Assembly: GCA_951813525.2 (NCBI GenBank)
Contig: CATOTJ020000001.1
Span: 1-64,000, forward strand
DNA from: Thermohalobaculum sp951813525
Lineage (GTDB): Bacteria; Pseudomonadota; Alphaproteobacteria; Rhodobacterales; Rhodobacteraceae
DNA length: 64,000 nucleotides
Reading direction: 5' to 3'
The notes below the pieces were generated by a model that worked only from the letters and a program-made list of their open reading frames with translations, had not been told where the DNA came from and made no database searches. The position numbers and the translations under genes are program-made. Positions 1 through 9,080 of this stretch are shown here, piece by piece (positions within the stretch are counted from its first letter, which is position 1; each line of letters opens with the position of its first letter).

Positions 1-1
1 C

Positions 2-682
2 GCACATTCACCGCTGCTGAGGGGCGCTCTACTGACCATGCGATATGTGCAAGAGCACGGATCGATCGGCTTGACCAAAACCAAGGCCTTCAAGCGCTTC
101 TTTGTGCACTGGGCTGTTGAGCATTTTGATTGGCCGGGGATGAGCGCCGCTGAGATGTTTCGCTACAACAAGGTAGTCAACGAGTACGAGTTCCCCCCAC
201 TCGAGGTTCTCCATTTTCTGCTGATATCGCTGCGCCTGGGACGGCACTTCAAGGGTGAGTTTAGGCTGACCAAGCAAGGCGCAGATCTGTCGCAAGACCC
301 AAGCCGACTGTTTGCCGAACTGATCCCGTACTTTTTGTTTCAGATCGACCACGCGTCTTATGGGCGCTTTGACGACCGTCCCTTCGGAAAATGGGACGTT
401 TGGATGAACGTGATTAACGCAGAGGCCGATCACGGCACGACCGAGGCAGCCTTGTTTGAAACCTTCTACGGTGAGCCTGAAGATTGGCACACTGCGGGAT
501 GGCGAGAGATGGCCGCGTTCTCGTCTTGCGTGCTGCGACCGCTCAAATGGGCGGGGCTTCTGATCGAGACCCGCGAAGACGGCGCTAGCAAGCACGTATG
601 TCATGTATTCAAAACCCCGCTCTGGCGCAGCGCGCTCAAACTGGACACTGACGACATGCTGCGACCGATGTCCGTTCAGTGA
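2..682 (+). CDS. Hypothetical protein, 5'-truncated by the window edge
   Basis: The frame is open from base 2 and no stop precedes the first ATG at 38, so the gene probably begins outside the window and at least 227 codons are visible. The visible part starts with a short stretch ending in a GSIGLTKTKAFKR motif, followed by WAVEHFDWPG and a mixed helical region rich in Trp and Phe. There is no signal peptide or membrane segment. I do not recognise a family with confidence. The LTKTG-like motif resembles the C-terminal part of plasmid and IS passenger proteins of the pRiA4b ORF-3 kind, but this is a weak impression. A 248-residue open frame on the opposite strand is a shadow of this gene. Confidence 0.6.
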   Translation, partial: AHSPLLRGALLTMRYVQEHGSIGLTKTKAFKRFFVHWAVEHFDWPGMSAAEMFRYNKVVNEYEFPPLEVLHFLLISLRLGRHFKGEFRLTKQGADLSQDPSRLFAELIPYFLFQIDHASYGRFDDRPFGKWDVWMNVINAEADHGTTEAALFETFYGEPEDWHTAGWREMAAFSSCVLRPLKWAGLLIETREDGASKHVCHVFKTPLWRSALKLDTDDMLRPMSVQ

Positions 683-887
683 GATTGTTTTTCGCGGCTC
701 CCAAAACACGTTGCCGATCGGGTGTGACGGCCCCAAGCTGCCATTGGAAATCATCCAAAATCGTTGCAGCAGCATTCCCCTTTGCAGACATTCATGCGCA
801 ACTGTTCGCTGGCGCCATAATCATGGAATCGCCGGACGTGTGATAGGTTTTCCTGCATGATTACTTTAGACGAATATGGGGTCTTCG

Positions 888-3266
888 ATGGCTGATGGAA
901 ATCCTCTCTCCGAGCGGGTGAAGACGTTTTGTGCGCTTTGCACCTCGAGATGTGGGGCCATTGCGACAGTTGAAGACGGGCGATTGACTGCCTTGTCTGC
1001 GGATCCTTCGCATCCGACCGGACGGGCGTTATGCATCAAGGGCAAGGTTGCCGCAGAGCTAGTTTATGCTCCTGACCGATTGCTTCATCCGATGAAGCGT
1101 ACGAACCCCAAAGGGGCTGACGAGCCGGGGTGGCAGAAGATTTCATGGGACGAAGCGTTGGACACCGTTGCGACCCGAATGAACGATCTGAAAGACTTGC
1201 ACGGTCCCGAAACCGTCGTCTTCAACACGGCGTCGCCATCGACGTCTGCATTATCGGACTCGCGACATTGGGTTCAGCGCCTGCGCCGTGCCTTTGGCAG
1301 CCCCAATCAGGCTGTGTCGTTCGAGCTGTGCGGCTGGGGTCGCTACATGGCGAACGTCTATTCTTATGGTAGTGCATTGCCGGCGACTGTCATGCCGGAC
1401 CTAGATAACGCGGGCTGCATCCTGTTTTGGGGTTACAATCCATCGGTATCGCGCATCGCCCATGCCACAGCGACCGTTACCGCAACTGCGCGCGGCGCCA
1501 AGCTGATCGTTGTCGATCCCCGCAATGCGGGACTGGCGCATCGCGCGGACGAATGGCTGCAAGTGCGCCCGGGTTCGGATGGCGCGCTGGCCTTGGGGCT
1601 GTCCCACGTAATGATCCAGAATGGCTGGTATGATGCCGAGTTTCTGCGGGCTTGGACCAATGCTCCGTTTCTGGTTCGCGAAGATACTGGCAGATTACTA
1701 CGAGCAGGCGATGCGGATCTGGATGGTCCCGCCGACGCCTATGTCGTTTGGGCGGGTCGTCCTCTTGCCAGCCAGCTCGGCAATGCCAATGCGCATATTG
1801 CTTTGTTAGGCTGGATGGACGTTCAAACGCCTGATGGACCGATCAGCTGCAAGACCGTTTTTCAGCATTGGCAAGAAGTCTGTGCACAATACCTTCCGGC
1901 CGATGTCGAAGAATTGACGGGCGTTTCTGCGGATCAGGTTGAGCGGACTGCGGCTCTGCTGTGGCAGGCGCGCCCGGTCGGCTACATGGCGTGGAGCGGG
2001 CTGGAGCAACAGTCGAACGCTACCCAAATCGCACGGGCCATTGGGCTGCTTTATGCGCTGACCGGCAACTATGATCAGAAGGGCGGGAACGTCGAATTGC
2101 CCGCCGTGCCAGCCGGGGATGTCACCGGGCCTGAATTTCTATCGTCGGAACAACGTGCCAAGACCCTTGGCCTGGACCAGCGCCCTCTCGGCACTGCCCG
2201 GTTCGACGAAATCACATCTGCCGATATTTATCGCGCGATCCTGGACCAGGATCCTTACGCTGTGCGGGGCTTGGTCAGCTTTGGCTCGAACCTGATTATG
2301 GCCCACGCAGATGGCGAAACGGCAGCCCGCGCCCTGAAGGCGTTGGAGTTCCATGTGCACGTCGATCTTTTCGTAAATCCCAGCGCGAACTTCGCCGATA
2401 TCGTGCTACCCGCAGCCACCCCGTTCGAAACCGAAGGGCTCAAAATGGGTTTTGAGATTAGCGGAGAAGCTTGTTCGTTGGTGCAACTGCGCAAACCTCT
2501 GGTCCCTGCCGAGGGGGAAAGCAGATCCGATACCCAGATCATTTTTGATCTGGCCGATCGGCTTGGCTTGGGCGACAGGTTCTGGAACGGTGATATCGAC
2601 GAAGGTCACCGTGCGATGCTGGCGCCCAGCGGTATTATGCTCGAGGATCTTCGGGAAAATCCTGCGGGCATCCGTGTTCCATTGGAGACGCGGCATCAAA
2701 AATATTCAGACCTGGTCGACGGAACACCAAAGGGATTCAAGACGCCTTCGCAGCGAGTTGAGTTCTTCTCAGAGACATTGTTGGATCAAGGGTACCCTCC
2801 CTTGCCGGACTACGAAGAACCCCTGGTCAGCCACCGCACTCAACCCAAACTTGCCAAGCGATTTCCACTGACGCTGACGTGTACGAAAGATACGCTTTAT
2901 TGCGAAAGCCAGCACCGCAGTCTTCCCAGCTTGCGCCGCAGGGCCTTGGATCCCCAGATAGATCTGCATCCCGATGCCGCCGACGCCAGAAACATCGCAG
3001 AAGGGAGTTGGGTGCGCATCTCGACACCCAATGGCACGGCACGCGCACGAGCGCGATTTGATGCATCGCTATCGCCGGACGTTGTTTGCGGGCAGCACGG
3101 GTGGTGGCAGGGATGCGCCGAGCTCGACGCTCCCAGTTACCCAGCAACCGGGCTGAACAATTCAAACTTCAATGTCCTGATAGGCCACGATGCTGTTGAT
3201 CCCGTAAGCGGATCGGTCCCCCTACGGGCCTACATTTGCGATGTGATCGCGGACGAGGGCACTTAA
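888..3266 (+). CDS. Molybdopterin-dependent oxidoreductase (DMSO reductase family)
   Basis: Catalytic subunit of a molybdenum bis-MGD enzyme. Near the N-terminus four cysteines in the pattern C15-x2-C18-x3-C22-x26-C49 should bind a [4Fe-4S] cluster. They are followed by the usual pterin-binding domain (RLLHPMKR, KISWDEALD) and a C-terminal molydopterin-dinucleotide-binding domain (LTLTCTKDTLYCESQHRSLP, then GWWQGC). Cys148 in the ELCGWGR stretch is the likely Mo ligand. The length of 792 residues is normal. No signal peptide or Tat motif is visible, so it is probably cytoplasmic. I start it at the ATG at 888, with GGGG six bases upstream; an in-frame ATG at 876 would add four residues. No electron-transfer subunit is adjacent, so substrate and redox partner are unknown. 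An IS element begins one base after its stop codon. Confidence 0.88.
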   Translation: MADGNPLSERVKTFCALCTSRCGAIATVEDGRLTALSADPSHPTGRALCIKGKVAAELVYAPDRLLHPMKRTNPKGADEPGWQKISWDEALDTVATRMNDLKDLHGPETVVFNTASPSTSALSDSRHWVQRLRRAFGSPNQAVSFELCGWGRYMANVYSYGSALPATVMPDLDNAGCILFWGYNPSVSRIAHATATVTATARGAKLIVVDPRNAGLAHRADEWLQVRPGSDGALALGLSHVMIQNGWYDAEFLRAWTNAPFLVREDTGRLLRAGDADLDGPADAYVVWAGRPLASQLGNANAHIALLGWMDVQTPDGPISCKTVFQHWQEVCAQYLPADVEELTGVSADQVERTAALLWQARPVGYMAWSGLEQQSNATQIARAIGLLYALTGNYDQKGGNVELPAVPAGDVTGPEFLSSEQRAKTLGLDQRPLGTARFDEITSADIYRAILDQDPYAVRGLVSFGSNLIMAHADGETAARALKALEFHVHVDLFVNPSANFADIVLPAATPFETEGLKMGFEISGEACSLVQLRKPLVPAEGESRSDTQIIFDLADRLGLGDRFWNGDIDEGHRAMLAPSGIMLEDLRENPAGIRVPLETRHQKYSDLVDGTPKGFKTPSQRVEFFSETLLDQGYPPLPDYEEPLVSHRTQPKLAKRFPLTLTCTKDTLYCESQHRSLPSLRRRALDPQIDLHPDAADARNIAEGSWVRISTPNGTARARARFDASLSPDVVCGQHGWWQGCAELDAPSYPATGLNNSNFNVLIGHDAVDPVSGSVPLRAYICDVIADEGT

Positions 3267-3267
3267 C

Positions 3268-3290
3268 GGCCGATTTTGTTGAAAAAGCCG
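3268..3290 (+). repeat. Left terminal inverted repeat of the IS
   Basis: The core GATTTTGTTGAA is shared with the reverse complement of the right end; 20 of 23 bases match. Confidence 0.8.
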
Positions 3291-3349
3291 GGTTGAAAGA
3301 ACGGTCCAGCACTGATTCAAGATCTCTGTGGTGACGGAGGTTTTCTGCG

Positions 3350-4711
3350 ATGATGGGCGATCGGCAAGTGCTGCAGAACAGCCTGTTCTACGAGTTCAAC
3401 CTGGAGATCCACGTGCCCGCGGATCACTTGCTTCGGAGCATTGATCGGTTCGTCGATCTTTCGAGCGTCCGGCGTCGGCTCGAGCCGTTTTATAGCCGGA
3501 TTGGTCGCCCATCTATCGATCCCGAACTGATGATCAGGATGTTGATTATCGGCTACACTCACGGCATTCGCTCAGAGCGACGACTTTGCGAAGAGGTGCA
3601 TCTGAACCTCGCCTATCGCTGGTTTTGTAGGCTGGATCTGAACGATCCGGTGCCGGACCATTCCACGTTCTCGAAGAACCGGCATGGCCGTTTCCGCGAC
3701 AGTGATCTGTTCAGGTTCCTGTTCGAGGATGTTCTTTCTCGATGCATCCGCGAAGGTCTTGTTGGCGGAGAAGCGTTCGGTGTCGACGCATCCCTGATCA
3801 AGGCTGATGCGAACCGGGAAGACGGGATCACGCCGAAAGACTGGTCGCCAGAGCAATTCGCCGGCCGCGCGACGTCCGAATATCTTGCGACACTGGACGA
3901 TGCGGCTTTCGGTGCAGCGACACCCGTCGTGCCCAAATACATCTCGCCTGTCGATCCGGCGGCGCGCTGGTCTGCTGCCGATCGCGGCAAGGCGCACTTC
4001 ATCTATTCCACGAACTATCTCGTCGACCTCGACAACGCGATCATCGTGGATGTCGAGCCAACCGCACCGATCCGTCAGGCCGAGAACAAGGCCGCCCGGG
4101 ATATGATTGAGCGGACCCGGCAGACATTCAACCTCTATCCCGAGCGCCTTGTCGGCGACACGGGATATGGCAATGCGGAGATGCTCGCCTGGCTGGTTGA
4201 GGAACAGGGTATAGAGCCATTCATACCCGTCATCGATAAGTCGAGACGATCAGACGAGATCTTCTCCCGGTCAGATTTTACCTACGACCACGGCGAGGAC
4301 GCCTATCGCTGCCCTGCCGGTCACTGGCTCCGTCAGTACCGTCGCCCCTTCAAGATTGCCCGCGATGCAGTAGATGACGACGGCCAGCGCCGTTACCGCG
4401 CCAGCAAACACGACTGCGACGCATGCCCACTCAAGCCGTGTTGCACGCCCAAGGAGCATGCGCGGAAAATCCTGCGATCTGTTCACGAAGGCGCGCGAGA
4501 CATGGCCCGCGACATCGCCAAAACGGACGCATATGTCGATGCAATGCGCGCCAGGAAGAAAGTCGAAATGCTGTTCGCTCACCTCAAACGTATCCTGAAA
4601 CTCGACCGTCTCCGGCTCAGAGGACCATCCGGCGCCCGCGACGAATTCCTGATGGCAGCAACAGCGCAAAACCTCAGGAAGCTCGCGAAACTCGTGCCGA
4701 ACCCGGCCTGA
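3350..4711 (+). CDS. IS1182-family transposase
   Basis: A 453-residue DDE transposase. The N-terminal part (VPADHLLRSIDRFVDLS, then RPSIDPELMIRMLIIGY, then NLAYRWFCRLDL) is typical of the IS1182 group. The catalytic acidic residues are probably the Asp in FGVDASLIKADANR, the Asp in VGDTGYGNAEM and the Glu in KKVEMLFAHLKRIL. A Cys-rich patch (CDACPLKPCC) between the second and third acidic residues is also characteristic of this family. The start at 3350 is preceded by GGAGG about ten bases upstream; ATG at 3353 is an alternative. The gene fills the element and is undamaged. Confidence 0.95.
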   Translation: MMGDRQVLQNSLFYEFNLEIHVPADHLLRSIDRFVDLSSVRRRLEPFYSRIGRPSIDPELMIRMLIIGYTHGIRSERRLCEEVHLNLAYRWFCRLDLNDPVPDHSTFSKNRHGRFRDSDLFRFLFEDVLSRCIREGLVGGEAFGVDASLIKADANREDGITPKDWSPEQFAGRATSEYLATLDDAAFGAATPVVPKYISPVDPAARWSAADRGKAHFIYSTNYLVDLDNAIIVDVEPTAPIRQAENKAARDMIERTRQTFNLYPERLVGDTGYGNAEMLAWLVEEQGIEPFIPVIDKSRRSDEIFSRSDFTYDHGEDAYRCPAGHWLRQYRRPFKIARDAVDDDGQRRYRASKHDCDACPLKPCCTPKEHARKILRSVHEGARDMARDIAKTDAYVDAMRARKKVEMLFAHLKRILKLDRLRLRGPSGARDEFLMAATAQNLRKLAKLVPNPA

Positions 4712-4758
4712 GCGGCGCGGCGAGCGTCATCAGCCTAGGCCAGGAGCCTCTCGAAAAA

Positions 4759-4781
4759 CGACTTCTTCAACAAAATCAGCC
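4759..4781 (-). repeat. Right terminal inverted repeat of the IS
   Basis: Reverse complement of the left end with three mismatches. It lies 48 bases after the transposase stop codon. Confidence 0.8.
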
Positions 4782-4898
4782 CATCTTGACCGCCGCCGCA
4801 CTGCGCACGAACATCCACAACACTTTGTTATTGTTTGACGTCGCCAAGGGGTCTGATAGGTTTTTCGGTGTTCGAACTTGTCGGAATGGGAGTTGAAT

Positions 4899-5309
4899 AT
4901 GCTTAGGGTCGTTGCTTTGTTTCTCGCCATACTTGTAGTCGACATTAATACAAACAAGGCATTCGCACAGCTCCATTCGGTCGACAATTTTGTTTCGAAG
5001 ATCGAAGAAACGCTTCGAGCAGATACCCCGAATGGATTTGTTAACTTGGTTGATCCCTTCGGGCGGGCCGAGGAAGCGACAACAATAATCTACGACTTTA
5101 TTGCAAAGCACATTGATCAATCCGAGCTACGCTTTGATGAGCTTTTGCGCGAGCAGTCGACCCCTAAAGGTATCCGAATTGTCGGCGCAGTATGGTCGGG
5201 AACAGACTATGTGTTCTTGGCCTTTGTTTTGCATAAGAGACCGGATGGTTGGCTACCAATCCAGTTCGGTCTTGAGGGGCGGTACAAAGAAATAATGCAC
5301 TACCATTAA
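4899..5309 (+). CDS. Small secreted hypothetical protein
   Basis: A 136-residue protein with a clear N-terminal signal peptide: a hydrophobic run MLRVVALFLAILVV and a probable cleavage after AFA at about residue 23. The mature part is about 110 residues, acidic, with no cysteines and no motif I recognise. The ATG at 4899 is chosen because GGGAG lies six bases upstream; a TTG at 4878 in frame would only add a hydrophilic extension before the signal. Its AT content is somewhat higher than that of its neighbours and it sits directly beside the IS, so it may belong to a transferred segment. Confidence 0.65.
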   Translation: MLRVVALFLAILVVDINTNKAFAQLHSVDNFVSKIEETLRADTPNGFVNLVDPFGRAEEATTIIYDFIAKHIDQSELRFDELLREQSTPKGIRIVGAVWSGTDYVFLAFVLHKRPDGWLPIQFGLEGRYKEIMHYH

Positions 5310-5703
5310 GGACGGATAAGGAACGTGGCATTCTGAATATCCGCCATGTCTGCAACTGCTCTTCGGCGAATGTCAACTATGTCCCCGAGAGCCGTCATCA
5401 CATAGCGGTGCTGAAAGCGTCCACAATCGCGTATCTCTCCGGAAAGCCCAATCTCTCAGAGCGCTCAATCAGCCGCTCTGCTGCCGATACTCGCAACGCC
5501 GCCCTGCTTCCCGTCGCACGTCGTCACTCCACCATCCAACGCCCGCAACTCAGCTGGGCCAAACAACCTGCACCCGTCCGGCGCCGGTTCTTCCGGCCCG
5601 AGGGGTTGTCAGATTTCGCAATTTGCAACGAAATGCGGAGAATTCGTGCCAAATTCTTGGCGAATCTGTGTCGAATGCCTACCTTCAAAAGGTATTGCTT
5701 TCA
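5310..5703. other. Stretch without a supported gene
   Basis: About 400 bases between the small secreted protein and the RTX-like gene. Open frames here are short, on either strand, without good start sites or recognisable protein patterns. Composition shifts from AT-richer to GC-rich and back, so it may contain decayed sequence linked to the neighbouring IS. The promoter of the next gene should lie in its last 100 bases. Confidence 0.4.
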
Positions 5704-5715
5704 CAGGAGTTCTAA

Positions 5716-6387
5716 ATGGCATTCGTACTCGATAATGGCGCTCGTTTCACGCAACTGGTGGGGACTGACGAGGCCGACACATTCCGTTTCATCGCAGACG
5801 GTTTCACAGACGCGATCTCCGGGTTTGAAGATGATCGTGACATCATCGATCTGGCACAGTTCGATGGGCTGACCTTTCAGGATCTGACGATCTTCGATGG
5901 CCGCAATGGCCGCGTCGTGATCGAATTCACCGACCCGGTGACGCAGGTTAGCGAGAAGATCTTTCTCAAGAACAACGCCGACGGCTTCCAGGCCTCGGAT
6001 CTGACGGAAAGCGATTTTCAGTTCGCCCCGTCCGGTCAGACCCCGCCGCCGACGCCGCAGATCACCGTTCTGGATCGGCAATCGCCGTGGAGCCAGCTTG
6101 TCGGCAGCGCCGAGGCGGAGACGTTCGTCTTCCTGAAAGACGGCTTCAATGACGGGCTGGTCGGCTATGATCCGACCGAGGATCTGATTGATCTCTCGGC
6201 CTATGCCGGATTGACGTTCGACGATCTGACGATCCGCAACGGCAATTTCGGGCGCGTGACGATTTCCTACGAAAACGGTGACACCGACGGCGGCGGCAAC
6301 GCGGTCGTCGAGAAAATTACCATGAAAGACAACGCCCCCGGCTTTTTTGCCGCCGATCTGACCGAGGATAACTTCATTTTCGGCTGA
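5716..6387 (+). CDS. Two-repeat RTX-like secreted protein
   Basis: A 223-residue acidic protein made of two tandem copies of a domain of about 100 residues (roughly 8-105 and 122-223), joined by a Pro-rich linker (QTPPPTPQ). Each copy runs QLVG..EAxTF.F..DGF.D...G...xxDxIDL....GLTF.DLTI and ends in K.NA.GF.A.DLTE..F.F. The DxIDLS and TFVF patterns are those of C-terminal regions of hemolysin-type (RTX, serralysin-like) proteins exported by type I secretion. The glycine-rich calcium nonapeptides are absent. There is no N-terminal signal peptide, consistent with a C-terminal export signal. AGGAG lies seven bases before the ATG. No type I transporter is adjacent. Confidence 0.7.
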   Translation: MAFVLDNGARFTQLVGTDEADTFRFIADGFTDAISGFEDDRDIIDLAQFDGLTFQDLTIFDGRNGRVVIEFTDPVTQVSEKIFLKNNADGFQASDLTESDFQFAPSGQTPPPTPQITVLDRQSPWSQLVGSAEAETFVFLKDGFNDGLVGYDPTEDLIDLSAYAGLTFDDLTIRNGNFGRVTISYENGDTDGGGNAVVEKITMKDNAPGFFAADLTEDNFIFG

Positions 6388-6396
6388 CACGATCCG

Positions 6397-6418
6397 CCGG
6401 CGGCCCAACGGCCGCCGG
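6397..6418 (+). terminator. GC-rich hairpin after the RTX-like gene
   Basis: CCGGCGGCC and GGCCGCCGG form a perfect 9-bp stem with a four-base loop, ten bases after the stop codon. No T-run follows. Confidence 0.55.
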
Positions 6419-6487
6419 TCCACCCCCAAAGCTTGATCCTGCCGCGCCGCCGCCGCAGTGTGGTCGCAAGATCAAGAAGGGGATTCC

Positions 6488-7252
6488 ATGGACATCGAAA
6501 ACCGTATCGCCGTTGTCACCGGCGCCGCATCGGGCATTGGCCGCGCGCTTTGTCTGGCGTTGAACGAGGCCGGTGCCAGCCACGTGGTCTGCGCAGATTT
6601 GAACGGCGACGGCGCCGCCGCCACAGCCGCGGAAATCGGCGGCACAGCGCACCAGGTCGATGTCGGGCGCGAAGCGGACATCCAACGCCTGATCGAGGAA
6701 ACCGAAGACCGGATCGGCCCCATCGACCTCTTCGTCTCCAATGCCGGGATCATCTTTCGCGGCGGGCTCGAGATCGAGAACGACGACTGGCAACAGATCT
6801 GGGACGTCAATGTCATGTCCCATGTCTGGGCCGCCCGCCATGTGGTGCCGCGCATGGTCGCCCGCGGCGGCGGCTATCTGCTGAATACCGCCTCTGCCGC
6901 CGGGCTTTTGAATCAGGTCGGCGCCGCTTCCTACGCCACCACCAAACACGCGGCCGTCGGCCTCGCCGAATGGCTGGCGCTGACCTATGGCGATCAGGGC
7001 ATCGGGGTCAGCGTTCTCTGCCCCCAGGCCGTGCGCACTGGCATGACCGCCTCAACCGAATCCGTCGCCGCGATCGACGGCCTGCTCGAAGCCGGACCCG
7101 TGGCCAAGGCCTGCCTGCAGGCCATCCGCGACAACTCTTTCCTGGTCCTGCCGCACCCGGAAGTCCTGACCTATATGCGCCGGAAAACCGACGACTACGA
7201 TCGGTGGATCAAGGGAATGCAGCGGCTGAACGCAAAATTCACGCGGACATGA
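6488..7252 (+). CDS. SDR family oxidoreductase
   Basis: A classical short-chain dehydrogenase/reductase of 254 residues. The nucleotide-binding motif TGAASGIG is at about residues 11-18, SNAG near 90, the catalytic Ser in NTASAAG near 138, and YATTK (Tyr and Lys) near 151-155. An acidic residue at the end of the second strand (CADLNGDG) favours NAD(H). The ATG at 6488 is preceded by AAGAAGGGGA; an in-frame ATG 30 bases upstream has no better site. It is followed by a convergent small membrane-protein gene. The substrate cannot be inferred. Confidence 0.9.
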   Translation: MDIENRIAVVTGAASGIGRALCLALNEAGASHVVCADLNGDGAAATAAEIGGTAHQVDVGREADIQRLIEETEDRIGPIDLFVSNAGIIFRGGLEIENDDWQQIWDVNVMSHVWAARHVVPRMVARGGGYLLNTASAAGLLNQVGAASYATTKHAAVGLAEWLALTYGDQGIGVSVLCPQAVRTGMTASTESVAAIDGLLEAGPVAKACLQAIRDNSFLVLPHPEVLTYMRRKTDDYDRWIKGMQRLNAKFTRT

Positions 7253-7329
7253 GCCGGACGCCGCGCCCGCGGCATCAGGGGTTACGGGGATCGCCACCAC
7301 CGAGCGCTGGCCCGGCGTACCGCAGGCGC

Positions 7330-7590
7330 CTAATCCCACGGACGCAATTGAATGCGCCGATTGCTGGCCAATGCCACCCCATCGCGGGTCAGAAGGGCGC
7401 CAAAGACCAACATCATCAGGCAGATGCACAGGCCGAAAAACGTCCCGTCCGTCACTTCGGTCACCAGCGCACGCAGGAACAGCAGCAGGACCGCGACGCC
7501 CAGAACGGCCAAAAACGCGCCCAGGACCCGGCGGCCCAGATCCTTTGAAATGGACTCGGTCTGCCGCTCGATTTGGATAATCTCAAACAT
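7330..7590 (-). CDS. Small two-helix membrane protein
   Basis: An 86-residue protein with two hydrophobic segments (about residues 22-44, VLGAFLAVLGVAVLLLFL, and 52-72, FFGLCICLMMLVFGALL) joined by a short polar loop; both ends are polar. The ATG at 7590 has GGAGAG seven bases upstream; the longer open frame to 7680 is an unlikely extension. The function is unknown. It lies 92 bases downstream of the MFS transporter on the same strand and may be cotranscribed with it. Confidence 0.7.
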   Translation of the reverse strand: MFEIIQIERQTESISKDLGRRVLGAFLAVLGVAVLLLFLRALVTEVTDGTFFGLCICLMMLVFGALLTRDGVALASNRRIQLRPWD

Positions 7591-7682
7591 TACGCCTCTC
7601 CTGCCGCGACCCAATATAGCGCGGCCGTGCGTCGGGGAAAGGGCCGATAACCAGTTCGCCCCGGAGACTGTCCCCGCCACCG

Positions 7683-8930
7683 TCAGGCCCCAACCCGGAC
7701 GCGCCGGGTCGCCAGCGCCAGCATAACCAGAGCGGACAGGCCCAAACCCGCATAGGCCGCCAGAACCCAGCGGATTTCCGCATAGGGCATCGGCCCGTCG
7801 CCCGTACTGCCCAGCGCCGACAGAAACAGTGTCCCGGCGAACAGCAACCGTCCCACAAAACTCTGCATCGACGCATAGGTCGCGCGCGTCTCATCGGGCA
7901 GCAAGGGTTGCATGCGCGCCGTGATAAAGGGTTTGGACAGCGAATCCGGTACCATGCGCAGGAACAGGAACGCGATGGCCAAGGCCGCATTTGTCATCGC
8001 AAGAACAGCGATCAGACCGATTTGCAGCGCAAAGGCGGTCAGCAGCAACCCGGCAAGGCCCAGCCGCACCTTTATCGCTGGCGCCAGATGCGAGGTCCCG
8101 ACCGACAGCACCATCATCACCGCCGTCACCAGACCCGAAATCAATGGCGCCTGACCGTCCAGCCCAATCCCGCCCAGCGCCTGCAGGATAAAGGGCTGAC
8201 CGAAGACAAAGGGCACATGGCTGAAGGCATACATCAGGACCGACAAGGCAAACAGCCAGACAAGGACAGGCTGGTGGAAGGTCGCCAGCAGGGCTGCGGC
8301 GCGCTTACGCTCCCGGCTGCGCGCCGGATCTGGCCCCGCCTCCGGCGCGTGCCCGGGCTCGCGAAAACTGAAGGTGATGGCGATCAGCGCCGCCGCTGCA
8401 ACGGCCCCCGCAGCAAAGGGCAGGGCAGGGTGGACCAGCGACATCAGCCCGCCCGCCACCGCAGACGCCGCCAGCGCCGAGAAGGAAAACCGCCACGCCC
8501 GCAACTCCTGGCGTTCGACCGCATCGGCCCGCCCGGCGCGCTTGAGGGATTCGTACAGCAACGCACCATCGGTTCCCGAGGCGAACGCCGCCCCGGCGCC
8601 GATCAGAACCTGCCCCAGCGCGAAGGCGGCAAAGCTGTCCCCGGTTGCCAGCAACAGCGCACCTGCAAGTTCGGCAACCGCCGAAACAATCAGCGTGAAC
8701 CGCCTGCCGATCCTGTCCGACATCCAGCCTGACGGCACTTCCAACGCCGTCGTCGCCACATCGTAAATCGCGTAAAGCAGGATCGCTTCCGCTGCCGACA
8801 GCGTGTTCTGGAAATAGAGGAACCAGACCGCCTGCCAGAAAATCAACGACCGGGCAAAACGGTACCAGGGATAAAGCCGGATATTGCGCGCCATGGCGCC
8901 CATTTCCGCTTCGCCGCCGGTCAAGGCCAT
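7683..8930 (-). CDS. MFS transporter
   Basis: A 415-residue integral membrane protein with about twelve hydrophobic segments. Motif A of the major facilitator superfamily is visible as GWMSDRIGRR at about residues 67-76. The subfamily resembles drug/metabolite MFS proteins that begin ARNIRLYPWYRFARSLIFW. The start at 8930 has AGGCAGG next to it; an internal ATG (ARNIRLY) would remove about 12 residues. The substrate is unknown. It lies 150 bases downstream of the universal stress protein gene on the same strand, with a GC-rich self-complementary stretch near 8985-9003 between them. Confidence 0.85.
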   Translation of the reverse strand: MALTGGEAEMGAMARNIRLYPWYRFARSLIFWQAVWFLYFQNTLSAAEAILLYAIYDVATTALEVPSGWMSDRIGRRFTLIVSAVAELAGALLLATGDSFAAFALGQVLIGAGAAFASGTDGALLYESLKRAGRADAVERQELRAWRFSFSALAASAVAGGLMSLVHPALPFAAGAVAAAALIAITFSFREPGHAPEAGPDPARSRERKRAAALLATFHQPVLVWLFALSVLMYAFSHVPFVFGQPFILQALGGIGLDGQAPLISGLVTAVMMVLSVGTSHLAPAIKVRLGLAGLLLTAFALQIGLIAVLAMTNAALAIAFLFLRMVPDSLSKPFITARMQPLLPDETRATYASMQSFVGRLLFAGTLFLSALGSTGDGPMPYAEIRWVLAAYAGLGLSALVMLALATRRVRVGA

Positions 8931-9080
8931 CCTGCCTCACGCGCTTGGTGGGCAATGGCCCGCTCGATCTGCCGCGCACTGATCCGGGCCCGGGTCCGGG
9001 CCGCGGGACCAAAATGTGCGCCATCAGCCTACCGCGTTCGGCGCGCGCCCGGTAGCGTTAAGGCGCGCGGCCCGACAATC

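Larger units (their letters stand above)
3268..4781 (+). mobile_element. IS1182-family insertion sequence
   Basis: A complete element of about 1.5 kb bounded by 23-bp imperfect inverted repeats that match at 20 of 23 positions, carrying one full-length transposase gene. The left end lies one base after the stop codon of the molybdopterin oxidoreductase. I could not identify a clean target-site duplication in the flanks. Both ends and the transposase look intact, so it may still be active or have arrived recently. Confidence 0.85.

Noticed and set aside
29..775. A 248-residue open frame on the minus strand opposite the first gene
   Set aside because: It mirrors the plus-strand gene in another frame, has no protein-like pattern, and the plus-strand frame continues to the window edge.
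5408..5872. A 154-residue frame upstream of the RTX-like gene
   Set aside because: It runs into the RTX-like gene in another frame, has no start site and a Ser/Arg-rich random composition.
7260..7273. GC-rich self-complementary stretch after the SDR
   Set aside because: The stem is six pairs with a two-base loop, too weak to call a terminator.
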